Shown in pieces: positions 8,341 to 14,715 of a stretch of DNA of 14,770 nucleotides. Under the pieces are notes generated by a model, which did not search any database, had not been told where the DNA came from, and was given only the letters and a program-made list of their open reading frames with translations. The first letter of the stretch is position 1. Every line of letters begins with the position of its first letter. The translations under genes and the position numbers were made by a program. Source of the DNA: an uncultured Collinsella sp. (GTDB lineage: Bacteria > Actinomycetota > Coriobacteriia > Coriobacteriales > Coriobacteriaceae); contig URWZ01000015.1 of assembly GCA_900551625.1 (NCBI GenBank), positions 1 to 14,770 of the forward strand. Direction: 5' to 3'.

Positions 8341-9789
8341 TTAGCGGCGCTCGAGGACCGCGACGGTCTCGGTGTGGTCGGTATGAGGGAACATGTCGAC
8401 CGGCGTGATCTTGAGCAGGCGATAGCCACCGTCGAGGAGCTGGTGTAGGTCGCGCTCTTGGGTCACGGGATTGCAGCTGATATAGGTGATGCGGCGCGGC
8501 TTAAGTGCGCAGGCGGCCTCAAGAAACTCGGGCGTTGAGCCGGCGCGCGGCGGGTCGATGGAGAGGACGTCGACGCGCTCGTTGTTATCGGCGGCATCTA
8601 GGATGTAGTCGGTGGCATCGTCGGCCATAAACCAAGCGCTGCGGGTGAGGCCGTTGAGCTCGGCATTGCGACGTGCGTCGGCAATGCCCGCCGGGTTGCG
8701 CTCCACGCCGAGCAGCATAATGCCGACACCTCTGTCCCGGGCATCCTTCGCGGCGCACAGACCGATGGTGCCGCTGCCGCAGTAAGCGTCCATAAGAATG
8801 TCACCCTGCTGCAGGTCCATGCCGTCAATCGCGAGCTGATAGAGTAGCTCGGTCTGCTGCGGATTGGTCTGATAGAACGCGGTAGGGGAGATATCGAATT
8901 CGCAACCGAGCAGCTGGTCGCGCATGCACTCGGCGCCATAGACGATACGAGTCTCCTCGCCCAAGATGGCGTTACCGGGACGGCCATTGATATTTTGGGC
9001 AACGGTGACGATATGCGGATCGAGTGCCGCCACGGCTTCAAAGAACTCCTGCGCATGCGGTAAGTCACGCTGGGCGGTCACGAGCGTAACCATGACCTGG
9101 TCGGTACGCCAACCGCAGCGGACGACGGCATAGCGAAGCAAACCAAGATGCTTGTCCTCATTAAAGGCGGGAATATGCAGACGCTCAGCTTCGCGTGCGA
9201 TGCCGTTGAGAATCTGACGGGCACCCGGCGCCTCGACAGGGCACTCGGGTACGGCAACGATCTTGTGCGTGCCGCGCTCAAAGAAACCGCAACGGACAGC
9301 GCCCTCCTTACCGGGAGCAAAGGGAGTGGCAGCCTTATGGCGAAAGCCACGCGGCGCAGGATATTTACCCGGGTCGCCCAGGGTGACGCCCATACCGCGA
9401 ATAGGATCAACGGCGATACCCTCACGCTCACAAAGCGAAGAAAAAAGCTCCTCCATAGCAGCCTGCTTGGCGGCGAGCTGCTTCTTATAAGGACGATTGA
9501 GCGCCGTACACCCACCGCAAGCTTTCATGATCGAACAGGGAGACTTGGGGTCCACAGCCTTACGTGCAGACGAAACCGGATCTTTATGCGGGCGCTTGGT
9601 GCGAGTCTGAGGTGACTTGTCCTCACCCCGACGAGAGCCGGGACGCTTGGCCTTAGCTCTGCTCTTGGTCGATTTGCTTTTTGCAGTTTTGGAAGACTTG
9701 GATTTCGTAGAAGATTTCTCCTCCTTCGACCCCTCAGCCGCCTCCACCAAAGCACGACGAGCCCTACGCTCCGCACGAGATTCTGCCAT
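8341..9789 (-). CDS. rlmD: 23S rRNA (uracil-C5)-methyltransferase, RlmD/RlmCD type
   Basis: This 482-residue SAM-dependent enzyme makes 5-methyluridine in RNA, most likely 23S rRNA. The iron-sulfur ligands are Cys85, Cys91, Cys94 (C-x5-C-x2-C) and probably Cys183 (PECPV). The catalytic part has Gln307 (AFYQTNP), the SAM motif DAYCGSGTIGL (334-344), DPPR (412-415), the nucleophile Cys439 (SCNPVTQERD) and Glu474 (HTETVAVLER). Residues 1-80 are unusual: a Lys/Ser/Arg/Thr-rich, probably disordered tail in place of the TRAM domain found in RlmD, which may bind RNA. The methylated uridine (747, 1939 or both) cannot be assigned. The ATG at 9789 has only a weak GGGG site; starting further inside would trim part of the basic tail. 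Confidence 0.9.
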   Translation of the reverse strand: MAESRAERRARRALVEAAEGSKEEKSSTKSKSSKTAKSKSTKSRAKAKRPGSRRGEDKSPQTRTKRPHKDPVSSARKAVDPKSPCSIMKACGGCTALNRPYKKQLAAKQAAMEELFSSLCEREGIAVDPIRGMGVTLGDPGKYPAPRGFRHKAATPFAPGKEGAVRCGFFERGTHKIVAVPECPVEAPGARQILNGIAREAERLHIPAFNEDKHLGLLRYAVVRCGWRTDQVMVTLVTAQRDLPHAQEFFEAVAALDPHIVTVAQNINGRPGNAILGEETRIVYGAECMRDQLLGCEFDISPTAFYQTNPQQTELLYQLAIDGMDLQQGDILMDAYCGSGTIGLCAAKDARDRGVGIMLLGVERNPAGIADARRNAELNGLTRSAWFMADDATDYILDAADNNERVDVLSIDPPRAGSTPEFLEAACALKPRRITYISCNPVTQERDLHQLLDGGYRLLKITPVDMFPHTDHTETVAVLERR

Positions 9790-9828
9790 GAATTAACCCC
9801 ACTAATTTATAAATTTAAAGCCACAAGC

Positions 9829-9834
9829 ATTGTA
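9829..9834 (-). promoter_or_regulatory. Possible -10 element for the methyltransferase gene
   Basis: TACAAT on the minus strand lies 39 bp before the start codon. No clear -35 is seen at normal spacing. Confidence 0.35.
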
Positions 9835-9873
9835 CCGTGCCAAGCCAACAGACGATATGCAAGCGGTTTATTG

Positions 9874-9886
9874 GTATCAGTGATAG
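9874..9886. promoter_or_regulatory. TetR-operator-like palindrome
   Basis: GTATCAGTGATAG contains the perfect inverted repeat TATCA-G-TGATA. It matches the core of the Tn10 tet operator (CTATCAGTGATAG) at 12 of 13 positions, though the outer flanks differ. It lies about 85 bp upstream of the methyltransferase start and about 40 bp behind its -10. No tet genes are present, so it is at most a site for some TetR-family regulator. Confidence 0.25.
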
Positions 9887-9929
9887 GTACAACGATGATT
9901 GCCCGCTGGGCTCCGGGGCGGGGGTTAAG

Positions 9930-9984
9930 TTTATCGCGAGTTCCGCACGAACAGGAGGCCACTTAATGTGGCCTCCGTCGTGAG
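9930..9984. repeat. 55-bp palindromic intergenic repeat, copy 1
   Basis: Identical to 14716-14770. It holds a hairpin with inner arms 9954-9962 and 9968-9976 (GGAGGCCAC/GTGGCCTCC, loop TTAAT), extended by CACGA/TCGTG at 9946-9950 and 9978-9982 across a small internal loop. TCGCGA (9934-9939) is itself palindromic. No T-run follows on either strand, so it is not a standard terminator, although it lies past the end of the JetD-like gene. The base before it differs from copy 2, which fixes the left border. Confidence 0.95.
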
Positions 9985-10043
9985 CAGGACTGTAGAGCAG
10001 GAAACCTAAGCCGGTGTCCACGCTCTCCCGGGGCCGGCGAAAT

Positions 10044-12233
10044 TTAGTTGTTCAGCATGCGGTCGAAGCTTCCCGAGTCGCCATCCCGATAGTCGGCGGT
10101 CATCAGAATCTCCTGCGGAATGCGTCCGCCCTCGCGCAGCACGTTGCGGAACTGCACGCGCGTGACCATGGGCAGATCTTTGATCGTCGCCGCCAGGTTC
10201 TGCGGTACACCCTGGTTGGCAGCCGCGGGCTCGCACTCACCGCCGGCCTTCACGCGGCGCTTGTGCTCGGCGAGCATGGCGCGATACATACCGGCATGCA
10301 GGCGAATCTCAACAACATTGGCATTACGGGTCTGCTCGACAATGCGCGCACCCTCTCGGTCGATGTCGCCCACGTAGTAGACATAGTTAAAGCGATAGCC
10401 GATCTCGGCCAGATAATCATCCAGTGCGTGTGAAACGCTCGCCTTGCAGCCGCCGCCAAAGATCACGCCACCCACCTTGGTGCCAAAAAGCTTGGCGTGC
10501 TTGCGGCCGCGCAGGAGCTTGACGATCTCGTCATAGGTGTCCAGGTTCTCGACCATAATGAACGGCTTGTCGGCGCCCAGCGTAAAGAAGCCCGTAAAGT
10601 GCACAGGACGGTTGGGAGCAACCTTGATTGCCTGCATGCTGATGCCCTTTTCGGTCATACGCCGAATCAGGCGCTCGCCGTGTTTGCCGTCAAAGGCCTT
10701 CTCATCGTTAAAAATCTGGTAGGCGCGCTGGCGACGCGAAGCGACCGGCGTGTCGGCGCCGCGATTCTGCTCTATCCAAGCCTGGATGATCGCAATCTCC
10801 TCGGCAATCTTGCGGTTGGACATCTCGTTGTGCTGAGTGCGCTGCGGAGCTTTTTTGTTATCCTTGCCCTCGACCTTAACGATTTGAGTCTGCTGCTCCT
10901 TAATCTTGGAGAGCGCCGTAGGCGTGGGAACGACCTTGAGCAGCTGCCTGCCCAGGACACGGGCCAGAGAAAACGCCGAAACCTCGCCATGAGCGGGCGG
11001 CTCAGGCTGCTGGGCGGCCGCATCGTTTGCAGTCGGTTTGGGCTGCGCCTGGGATTTGCGCTTGGAATCCGCCTGAGCTTTGCGCTCTTGCTTTGGCGCG
11101 GACGGACCCTTTTGCGAGCGCTCGGGCTTGTCCCCCTTCGCCGGCTGGCGCTTGGGCTGCTCCACCAGGGCCTCAGCCTTCGCATCCTTACTTTGCGTCG
11201 CCGCCTTCTCGGCCGCGGCCTCGGCATTTGAGCCACGACCGCCACGGTGACGACGACGGCGGGGCTTGCTCGAAGCGCTCTCCCCTGCCTGCTTATCAGC
11301 GGACTGCTGAGCTTTGACCTCGGCGTCGGCCGCAGGCTGCGACTCGGAAGGTTGCTGCTCGCAAGCCACCGGCTCAACGGTTTTCTCAGTTTGTTCGGCC
11401 TTATCGGCCTGAGCGGTCGAAGCCGGCTCGCCCTTCTCCTGACGCTTTACGGGATACGCGCGTCCCGCAAAACCGCGGCCGGGACGACACGAACCCGGAG
11501 CCCTCTTGGCAGACTCCTCAACATCGTCCGCAACCTCGGAAGGCTCTTCAGCTTCATGCGCGACATCCTGCTGCACAGCCTTAAAGTGAGCACCGCGACG
11601 ACGCTTGGGCTCTTGGGCCTCCACGGGCTTTTGCTCCTTCGCGGGCTTCTGCGACTCAGCGGCAACCTCGGTCACAACAGTCTCGGTATCGAGTTCATCC
11701 TTTTGAGCCACGGCACGACGGAAGCGCTCCTGCTGGGCACGGCGCTGAGCATCGCGCTTGCCGCCCCCACCAAAACCGCCGCGGCCGGCCTTGGCCGTAA
11801 AGGCGCGAACGACGTTCTCATCGAGCAGCTCGTCGGTATCGACATGCTCGCGCGGGGCCGTTTCCACCGAAGCGGGCGCCTCGACAACGTCCTCGACGGC
11901 CTCTTCGACAGCCTCGGCAAGCTGCTCCTGAGCATCACTTATCTCGGCATGAATGGTATAGAACGCCGGACGTCCGTTAATGCCGCTGCCCTCGATCTTG
12001 GTAACGATCTTTGCCGCGATGAGTTCGTCGCGCATCGCCTTGGTGTCGCATTCCTTATCGACGGAGCGGAAAATCTGCGCCAGCGCGCTCGACTTAATCT
12101 TGAGTGCCTTGCGGCAAAGCAGGTCGTAGGCAACCAGCTTTGCCCGCTCGGCAGAAAGCGACGTTTGTCCGCTCAGACGCTCAGCCAGAGCATCGACATT
12201 TTGTTGGTTATCGGAATATACCGTCTTGGCCAC
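10044..12233 (-). CDS. JetD-like (Wadjet Toprim-type) protein with long disordered linker
   Basis: This 729-residue protein has three parts. Residues 1 to about 97 are helical and end in a wing-like SGINGRPAFYTI, suggesting a winged helix. Residues of about 98-460 are Ala/Glu/Lys/Gln/Pro-rich with basic and Gly-rich patches (GRGGFGGGGKR at 150-160, KPRRRRHRGGRG at 323-334) and are probably disordered. Residues of about 470-729 resemble the C-terminal half of JetD, the Toprim nuclease subunit of Wadjet: AYQIFNDEKAF near 504, IMVENLDTY with Glu562, GGVIFGGG (588-595), YYVGDIDREG with Asp623 and Asp625, and RIPQEIL near the end. These are the acidic residues expected for metal-dependent DNA cleavage. 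No JetA, JetB or JetC lies beside it. GTG 12233 was chosen because GAAAGGGG lies just before it. The JetD link is from motif memory; its role is unknown. Confidence 0.75.
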   Translation of the reverse strand: MAKTVYSDNQQNVDALAERLSGQTSLSAERAKLVAYDLLCRKALKIKSSALAQIFRSVDKECDTKAMRDELIAAKIVTKIEGSGINGRPAFYTIHAEISDAQEQLAEAVEEAVEDVVEAPASVETAPREHVDTDELLDENVVRAFTAKAGRGGFGGGGKRDAQRRAQQERFRRAVAQKDELDTETVVTEVAAESQKPAKEQKPVEAQEPKRRRGAHFKAVQQDVAHEAEEPSEVADDVEESAKRAPGSCRPGRGFAGRAYPVKRQEKGEPASTAQADKAEQTEKTVEPVACEQQPSESQPAADAEVKAQQSADKQAGESASSKPRRRRHRGGRGSNAEAAAEKAATQSKDAKAEALVEQPKRQPAKGDKPERSQKGPSAPKQERKAQADSKRKSQAQPKPTANDAAAQQPEPPAHGEVSAFSLARVLGRQLLKVVPTPTALSKIKEQQTQIVKVEGKDNKKAPQRTQHNEMSNRKIAEEIAIIQAWIEQNRGADTPVASRRQRAYQIFNDEKAFDGKHGERLIRRMTEKGISMQAIKVAPNRPVHFTGFFTLGADKPFIMVENLDTYDEIVKLLRGRKHAKLFGTKVGGVIFGGGCKASVSHALDDYLAEIGYRFNYVYYVGDIDREGARIVEQTRNANVVEIRLHAGMYRAMLAEHKRRVKAGGECEPAAANQGVPQNLAATIKDLPMVTRVQFRNVLREGGRIPQEILMTADYRDGDSGSFDRMLNN

Positions 12234-12237
12234 GGGG

Positions 12238-12245
12238 CCCCTTTC
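12238..12245 (-). promoter_or_regulatory. Ribosome binding site deciding a GTG start
   Basis: GAAAGGGG on the minus strand lies 4 nt before GTG 12233. The in-frame ATG at 12257 has no such site and would place this motif inside the coding region. Confidence 0.65.
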
Positions 12246-12267
12246 ATATGCACACATATACGTCTAT

Positions 12268-12297
12268 ATGGTACAACGCGCGAGCCTATCCACGCAA
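12268..12297 (-). promoter_or_regulatory. Possible promoter for the JetD-like gene
   Basis: On the minus strand TTGCGT (12292-12297) and TACCAT (12268-12273) are 18 bp apart; they match consensus at 3 and 4 of 6 positions. A promoter is expected here because the cstA terminator lies just upstream, but the match is weak. Confidence 0.3.
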
Positions 12298-12337
12298 AAC
12301 ATCTGCGAGGGCGCCCTTGCATCACCCGTTCTCGCAA

Positions 12338-12377
12338 GAAAAAAGACCGAGTCCGCGTCGTTGCGGACCCGGTCTTT
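12338..12377 (-). terminator. Intrinsic terminator after cstA
   Basis: On the minus strand, arms 12363-12377 and 12342-12356 pair over 15 bp with one G-U and a 6-base loop, followed by a run of six U. It lies 39 bases past the cstA stop and separates cstA from the JetD-like gene. Confidence 0.93.
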
Positions 12378-12416
12378 CCGAGTCATATGGATGGAACGGT
12401 TAGTCCATCAAGCTGA

Positions 12417-14306
12417 CTAGGCCTTGGCAGCCTCGGCGTCGGCGGGAGCCTCGGCGGCAGCGGCGCGGCCATACTCGACTTTGCCCATCTCGGACCACTC
12501 GGGCTCCTCGTCGGGCATGGAACCGGCCTCCTTGCCGAAGAACTCCTTGAGGCAGTTGACGGCAACGATAAGGCCCAGGACCATCAGCAGGACGGCAAAG
12601 ACGAGCTGCAGGCCCTTGGTGGCGGCGACGGAAACGGCAGCCGTGGTGGCGGTAGCCGGGATGGTGCCGAAGAAACCGTAGGCCTGGACGGCGGTCATGC
12701 AGCCCATGGCGCTCTGGACCAGCGAGGTGAAGGTGCAGCAGAGCAGGAAGGCGACGGGCACGTAGAGCATCCAACCCTTGCGGCCGGTGCACTTGCAGAA
12801 CACGGCGAGGGTGATCATGGTCATACCGCCGAGCAGCTGGTTAGAAGCACCGAAGAGCGGCCAGATGTTGGCATAGCCGCCAAAGGCGAGGGCGAGGCCA
12901 GGAAGCAGGGTAACGACCGTGGCGAACCAGGGGTTGCCGAGGACCTTCATGTAGCCGGCCTTGGACTCGATGGCCAGGGCGTCGTTGGTCTGGGCAAAGA
13001 ACTCGGAGAACGAGGTGCGAGCGATGCGGGCGACGGCATCGAGCGAGGTCAGGGCCAGAGCGGAAACGTTCATGGTCATGAAGACGGTTGCGAGCGTGCC
13101 GTCAACGCCGAAGGCCTGCATACCGCGGGAGATGCCAGCGGCGAAGATCTGGAACGGGGTGGAAGCGACACCGGCGTTGAGGGCGCCGGTACCGGCGGTG
13201 TTCATGTCGGAGAACATGATGCCGGCGACGATGATGGCAAGGATGCCGACGAAGGACTCGACGATCATGGCGCCGTAACCGACCTTGACGGCGTCCTGCT
13301 CCTTCTCGACCTGCTTGGAGGAGGTACCAGAAGAAACGAGGCTGTGGAAACCGGAGAGAGCACCGCAGGCAACGGAGACAAACAGGACCGGGAACATCAT
13401 GCCCGAGGCATTGCTAAAGCCGGTGAAGACCGGAGCGGTGATGGTGGCCTGGCCGTTAGCGCCCAGGACGACGATACCGAGGACAGCGCAGACAATCATG
13501 ACGATCATCATGATGGAAGTGAGGTAGTCGCGAGGGGTCTTGAGCATCTGGATGGGCATGGCACCGGCAAAGACCAGGTAGACCATGACGACGGCGAACC
13601 ACTGGAACTTGTCCAGGTAGACCGGGAACTGCATGCCGACGGCGAACATGAGGACCATGAGTACCACGCCGGTGACGAACTCGGCAGCGCCGGTGAGGTT
13701 GAACTTCTTCTGGGCCCAACCAAAGGCCATGGCGACGAAGGTGAACAGGATGGAGATGGTGCCAGCGCAGCCAGCGGCATAGGACTTGGTGAAGTCGATG
13801 GCACCGGTAGCAGCACCAGAAGCGTCAACGGCCGGGGTGAACATGAACGTCTTGCAGACCATGTCGGTGAAAGCGGCGATGACGATGATGCAGAACAGCC
13901 AGCAGAACAGCAGGAACAGGCGACGGCCGGTCTTGCCGATGTACTTCTCGATGAGCTGGGCCAGGGACTTGCCGTTGTTCTTCATCGAGGCGTACAGGGC
14001 GCCAAAGTCGTGGACGGCGCCAAAGAAGATGCCGCCGACGAGGACCCAGAGCACGACGGGAAGCCAGCCGAAGGCCATAGCGACGATCGTACCCGTAACA
14101 GGGCCGGCACCGCAGATCGAGCTGAACTGGTGCGAGAACGCGGTGAAGGCGGAGACGGGCGAGAAGCTGTTGCCGTCTTTCATGCGCTTGGCCGGCGTGA
14201 GGGCCTCTTTGTCAACGCCCCACTTGTTGGCCAGCCATCGGCCATAGCCCAGATAGCCGCAGGCGAGCACCGCCGCGGCCACAACCATGAGCAAAACTCC
14301 GTTCAT
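12417..14306 (-). CDS. cstA: CstA-family carbon starvation/pyruvate or peptide transporter
   Basis: This 629-residue inner-membrane protein has well over a dozen hydrophobic segments. The N-terminal region around residues 54-72 (FTAFSHQFSSICGAGPVTG) matches the CstA signature, usually GHHFxxIAGAGPxxGP, but with Ser-Gln and Cys variants. Other family-like stretches are GALSGFHSLVSSGTSSK and WPLFGASNQLLGGM. E. coli CstA and BtsT import pyruvate, and CstA has also been linked to peptide uptake; the substrate here is not known. The C-terminal tail is Ala/Glu-rich and cytoplasmic-like. A strong AGGAGG (14314-14319) lies 7 nt before the ATG. The gene has a long upstream leader with a peptide, alternative hairpins and a terminator, and its own 3' terminator, so it is a separately controlled single gene. 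Confidence 0.92.
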   Translation of the reverse strand: MNGVLLMVVAAAVLACGYLGYGRWLANKWGVDKEALTPAKRMKDGNSFSPVSAFTAFSHQFSSICGAGPVTGTIVAMAFGWLPVVLWVLVGGIFFGAVHDFGALYASMKNNGKSLAQLIEKYIGKTGRRLFLLFCWLFCIIVIAAFTDMVCKTFMFTPAVDASGAATGAIDFTKSYAAGCAGTISILFTFVAMAFGWAQKKFNLTGAAEFVTGVVLMVLMFAVGMQFPVYLDKFQWFAVVMVYLVFAGAMPIQMLKTPRDYLTSIMMIVMIVCAVLGIVVLGANGQATITAPVFTGFSNASGMMFPVLFVSVACGALSGFHSLVSSGTSSKQVEKEQDAVKVGYGAMIVESFVGILAIIVAGIMFSDMNTAGTGALNAGVASTPFQIFAAGISRGMQAFGVDGTLATVFMTMNVSALALTSLDAVARIARTSFSEFFAQTNDALAIESKAGYMKVLGNPWFATVVTLLPGLALAFGGYANIWPLFGASNQLLGGMTMITLAVFCKCTGRKGWMLYVPVAFLLCCTFTSLVQSAMGCMTAVQAYGFFGTIPATATTAAVSVAATKGLQLVFAVLLMVLGLIVAVNCLKEFFGKEAGSMPDEEPEWSEMGKVEYGRAAAAEAPADAEAAKA

Positions 14307-14340
14307 TACATTTCCTCCTCTAAAAAGAACTTCCTAGACA

Positions 14341-14380
14341 TAAAAAATGAGGGCCGTCGGTTGCGCTCGACGGCCCTCAT
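14341..14380 (-). terminator. Leader terminator (attenuator) before cstA
   Basis: On the minus strand, arms 14368-14380 and 14347-14359 (ATGAGGGCCGTCG/CGACGGCCCTCAT) form a perfect 13-bp stem with an 8-base loop. A run of six U follows immediately, the first of which is also the last base of the stem. It ends only about 22 nt before the cstA ribosome binding site and downstream of the predicted cstA promoter, so it must be bypassed for cstA expression. Confidence 0.92.
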
Positions 14381-14431
14381 CTTCATCAGCCGCCCGTTAT
14401 CGTACGGGCTAGCTGTATGTGCTAACCCGCA
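14369..14431 (-). promoter_or_regulatory. Mutually exclusive leader hairpins (antiterminator switch)
   Basis: Stems below are on the minus-strand RNA. Stem A: 14431-14421 with 14413-14403 (11 bp, two G-U). Stem B: 14409-14404 with 14397-14392 (GCCCGT/ACGGGC, 6 bp). Stem C: 14394-14389 with 14374-14369 (GGCGGC/GCCGTC, 6 bp with one G-U), which uses part of the terminator 5' arm. A excludes B, B excludes C, and C excludes the terminator. In addition, CATCAGC (14467-14461) can pair with GCTGATG (14390-14384), and GCATCAG (14468-14462) with CTGATGC (14435-14429). Such ordered alternatives are typical of transcription attenuators. No known riboswitch or T-box signature was recognised. Confidence 0.55.
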
Positions 14432-14476
14432 TCAGATAATTACTACGCTGATAATGTTTAGCTGATGCGTGAACAT
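14432..14476 (-). CDS. cstA leader peptide, Ile/Val-rich
   Basis: This reading frame of 14 codons encodes MFTHQLNIISVVII and stops at a TGA (14434-14432). Six of the last seven residues are Ile or Val, as in the control regions of ilv-type leader peptides. AGAGGA (14492-14487) lies 10 nt before the ATG, a slightly long but usable spacing. An in-frame ATG at 14500 would give 22 codons but has no clear ribosome binding site. The stop codon lies one base before stem A of the leader, and the terminator follows about 50 nt later, the layout of a translation-coupled attenuator. The function is inferred from this layout; the peptide itself probably has no activity. Confidence 0.6.
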   Translation of the reverse strand: MFTHQLNIISVVII

Positions 14477-14500
14477 GTCTAAGAAATCCTCTTCAATCAT

Positions 14501-14529
14501 GATGTGAACGATCCGTGCGTGTTCACATC
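14501..14529 (-). promoter_or_regulatory. 9-bp inverted repeat in the cstA leader
   Basis: GATGTGAAC and GTTCACATC are perfect inverted arms 11 bases apart. In RNA this is a hairpin near the 5' end of the cstA leader; in DNA it could be an operator. A third GTGAAC lies at 14469-14474 on the plus strand. The arm spacing is too long for a CRP site. Confidence 0.6.
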
Positions 14530-14547
14530 CCCCAGTGGTTGAAAAGG

Positions 14548-14576
14548 AGTATGAAACTTTAGTTACCTAAAGTCAA
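14548..14576 (-). promoter_or_regulatory. cstA promoter with embedded palindromic operator
   Basis: On the minus strand TTGACT (14571-14576) and CATACT (14548-14553) have the ideal 17-bp spacing, matching consensus at 5 and 4 of 6 positions. The spacer holds an 18-bp palindrome, ACTTTAG-TTAC-CTAAAGT on the plus strand (14556-14573), which overlaps the -35 box. That is a natural place for a regulator to act. One half (TTAGGTAAC) vaguely resembles DtxR/IdeR half-sites, but this is not enough to name the regulator. The transcript would start near 14541 and have a leader of about 235 nt. Upstream, 14577-14715 holds AT-rich and G-rich stretches with no gene. Confidence 0.6.
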
Positions 14577-14715
14577 CGCAAATATGTAATGAATTTTCCA
14601 CTTTTTTGAATTTCTCGGTATAAAACGCCACTGACCTCGGACTTTACCCCACGACAGTTTTTGCATGAGAGATGCTCCTCGGGGGCGGGGCGGGCGCCTG
14701 CCGCCATATATGAAC

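Noticed and set aside
9815..10021. 68-codon minus-strand frame across repeat copy 1
   Set aside because: It has no ribosome binding site, its sequence is dictated by the palindromic repeat, and it overlaps likely promoter elements.
11247..12416. Long plus-strand frame opposite the JetD-like gene
   Set aside because: The frame runs through the terminator and promoter region, lacks a ribosome binding site and reads as a reverse-complement shadow. The minus-strand gene has a coherent domain structure.
10044..14306. A complete Wadjet defence system
   Set aside because: Only a JetD-like protein is present. The adjacent gene is a CstA transporter, and no MukB/SMC-like, MukE-like or MukF-like gene lies in the window.
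14383..14389. CTGATGA on the minus strand, like a hammerhead ribozyme core
   Set aside because: The GAA core and flanking stems required for a hammerhead are missing, and the bases are explained by the alternative leader pairings.
13344..14465. Plus-strand frame of 373 codons opposite cstA and its leader
   Set aside because: The product is a Gly/Asp/Glu/His-rich antisense shadow of a membrane protein, and it crosses the cstA start and leader terminator.
14501..14529. Possible CRP site (TGTGA...TCACA) upstream of cstA
   Set aside because: The half-sites are 15 bases apart instead of 6, and they lie downstream of the best promoter.
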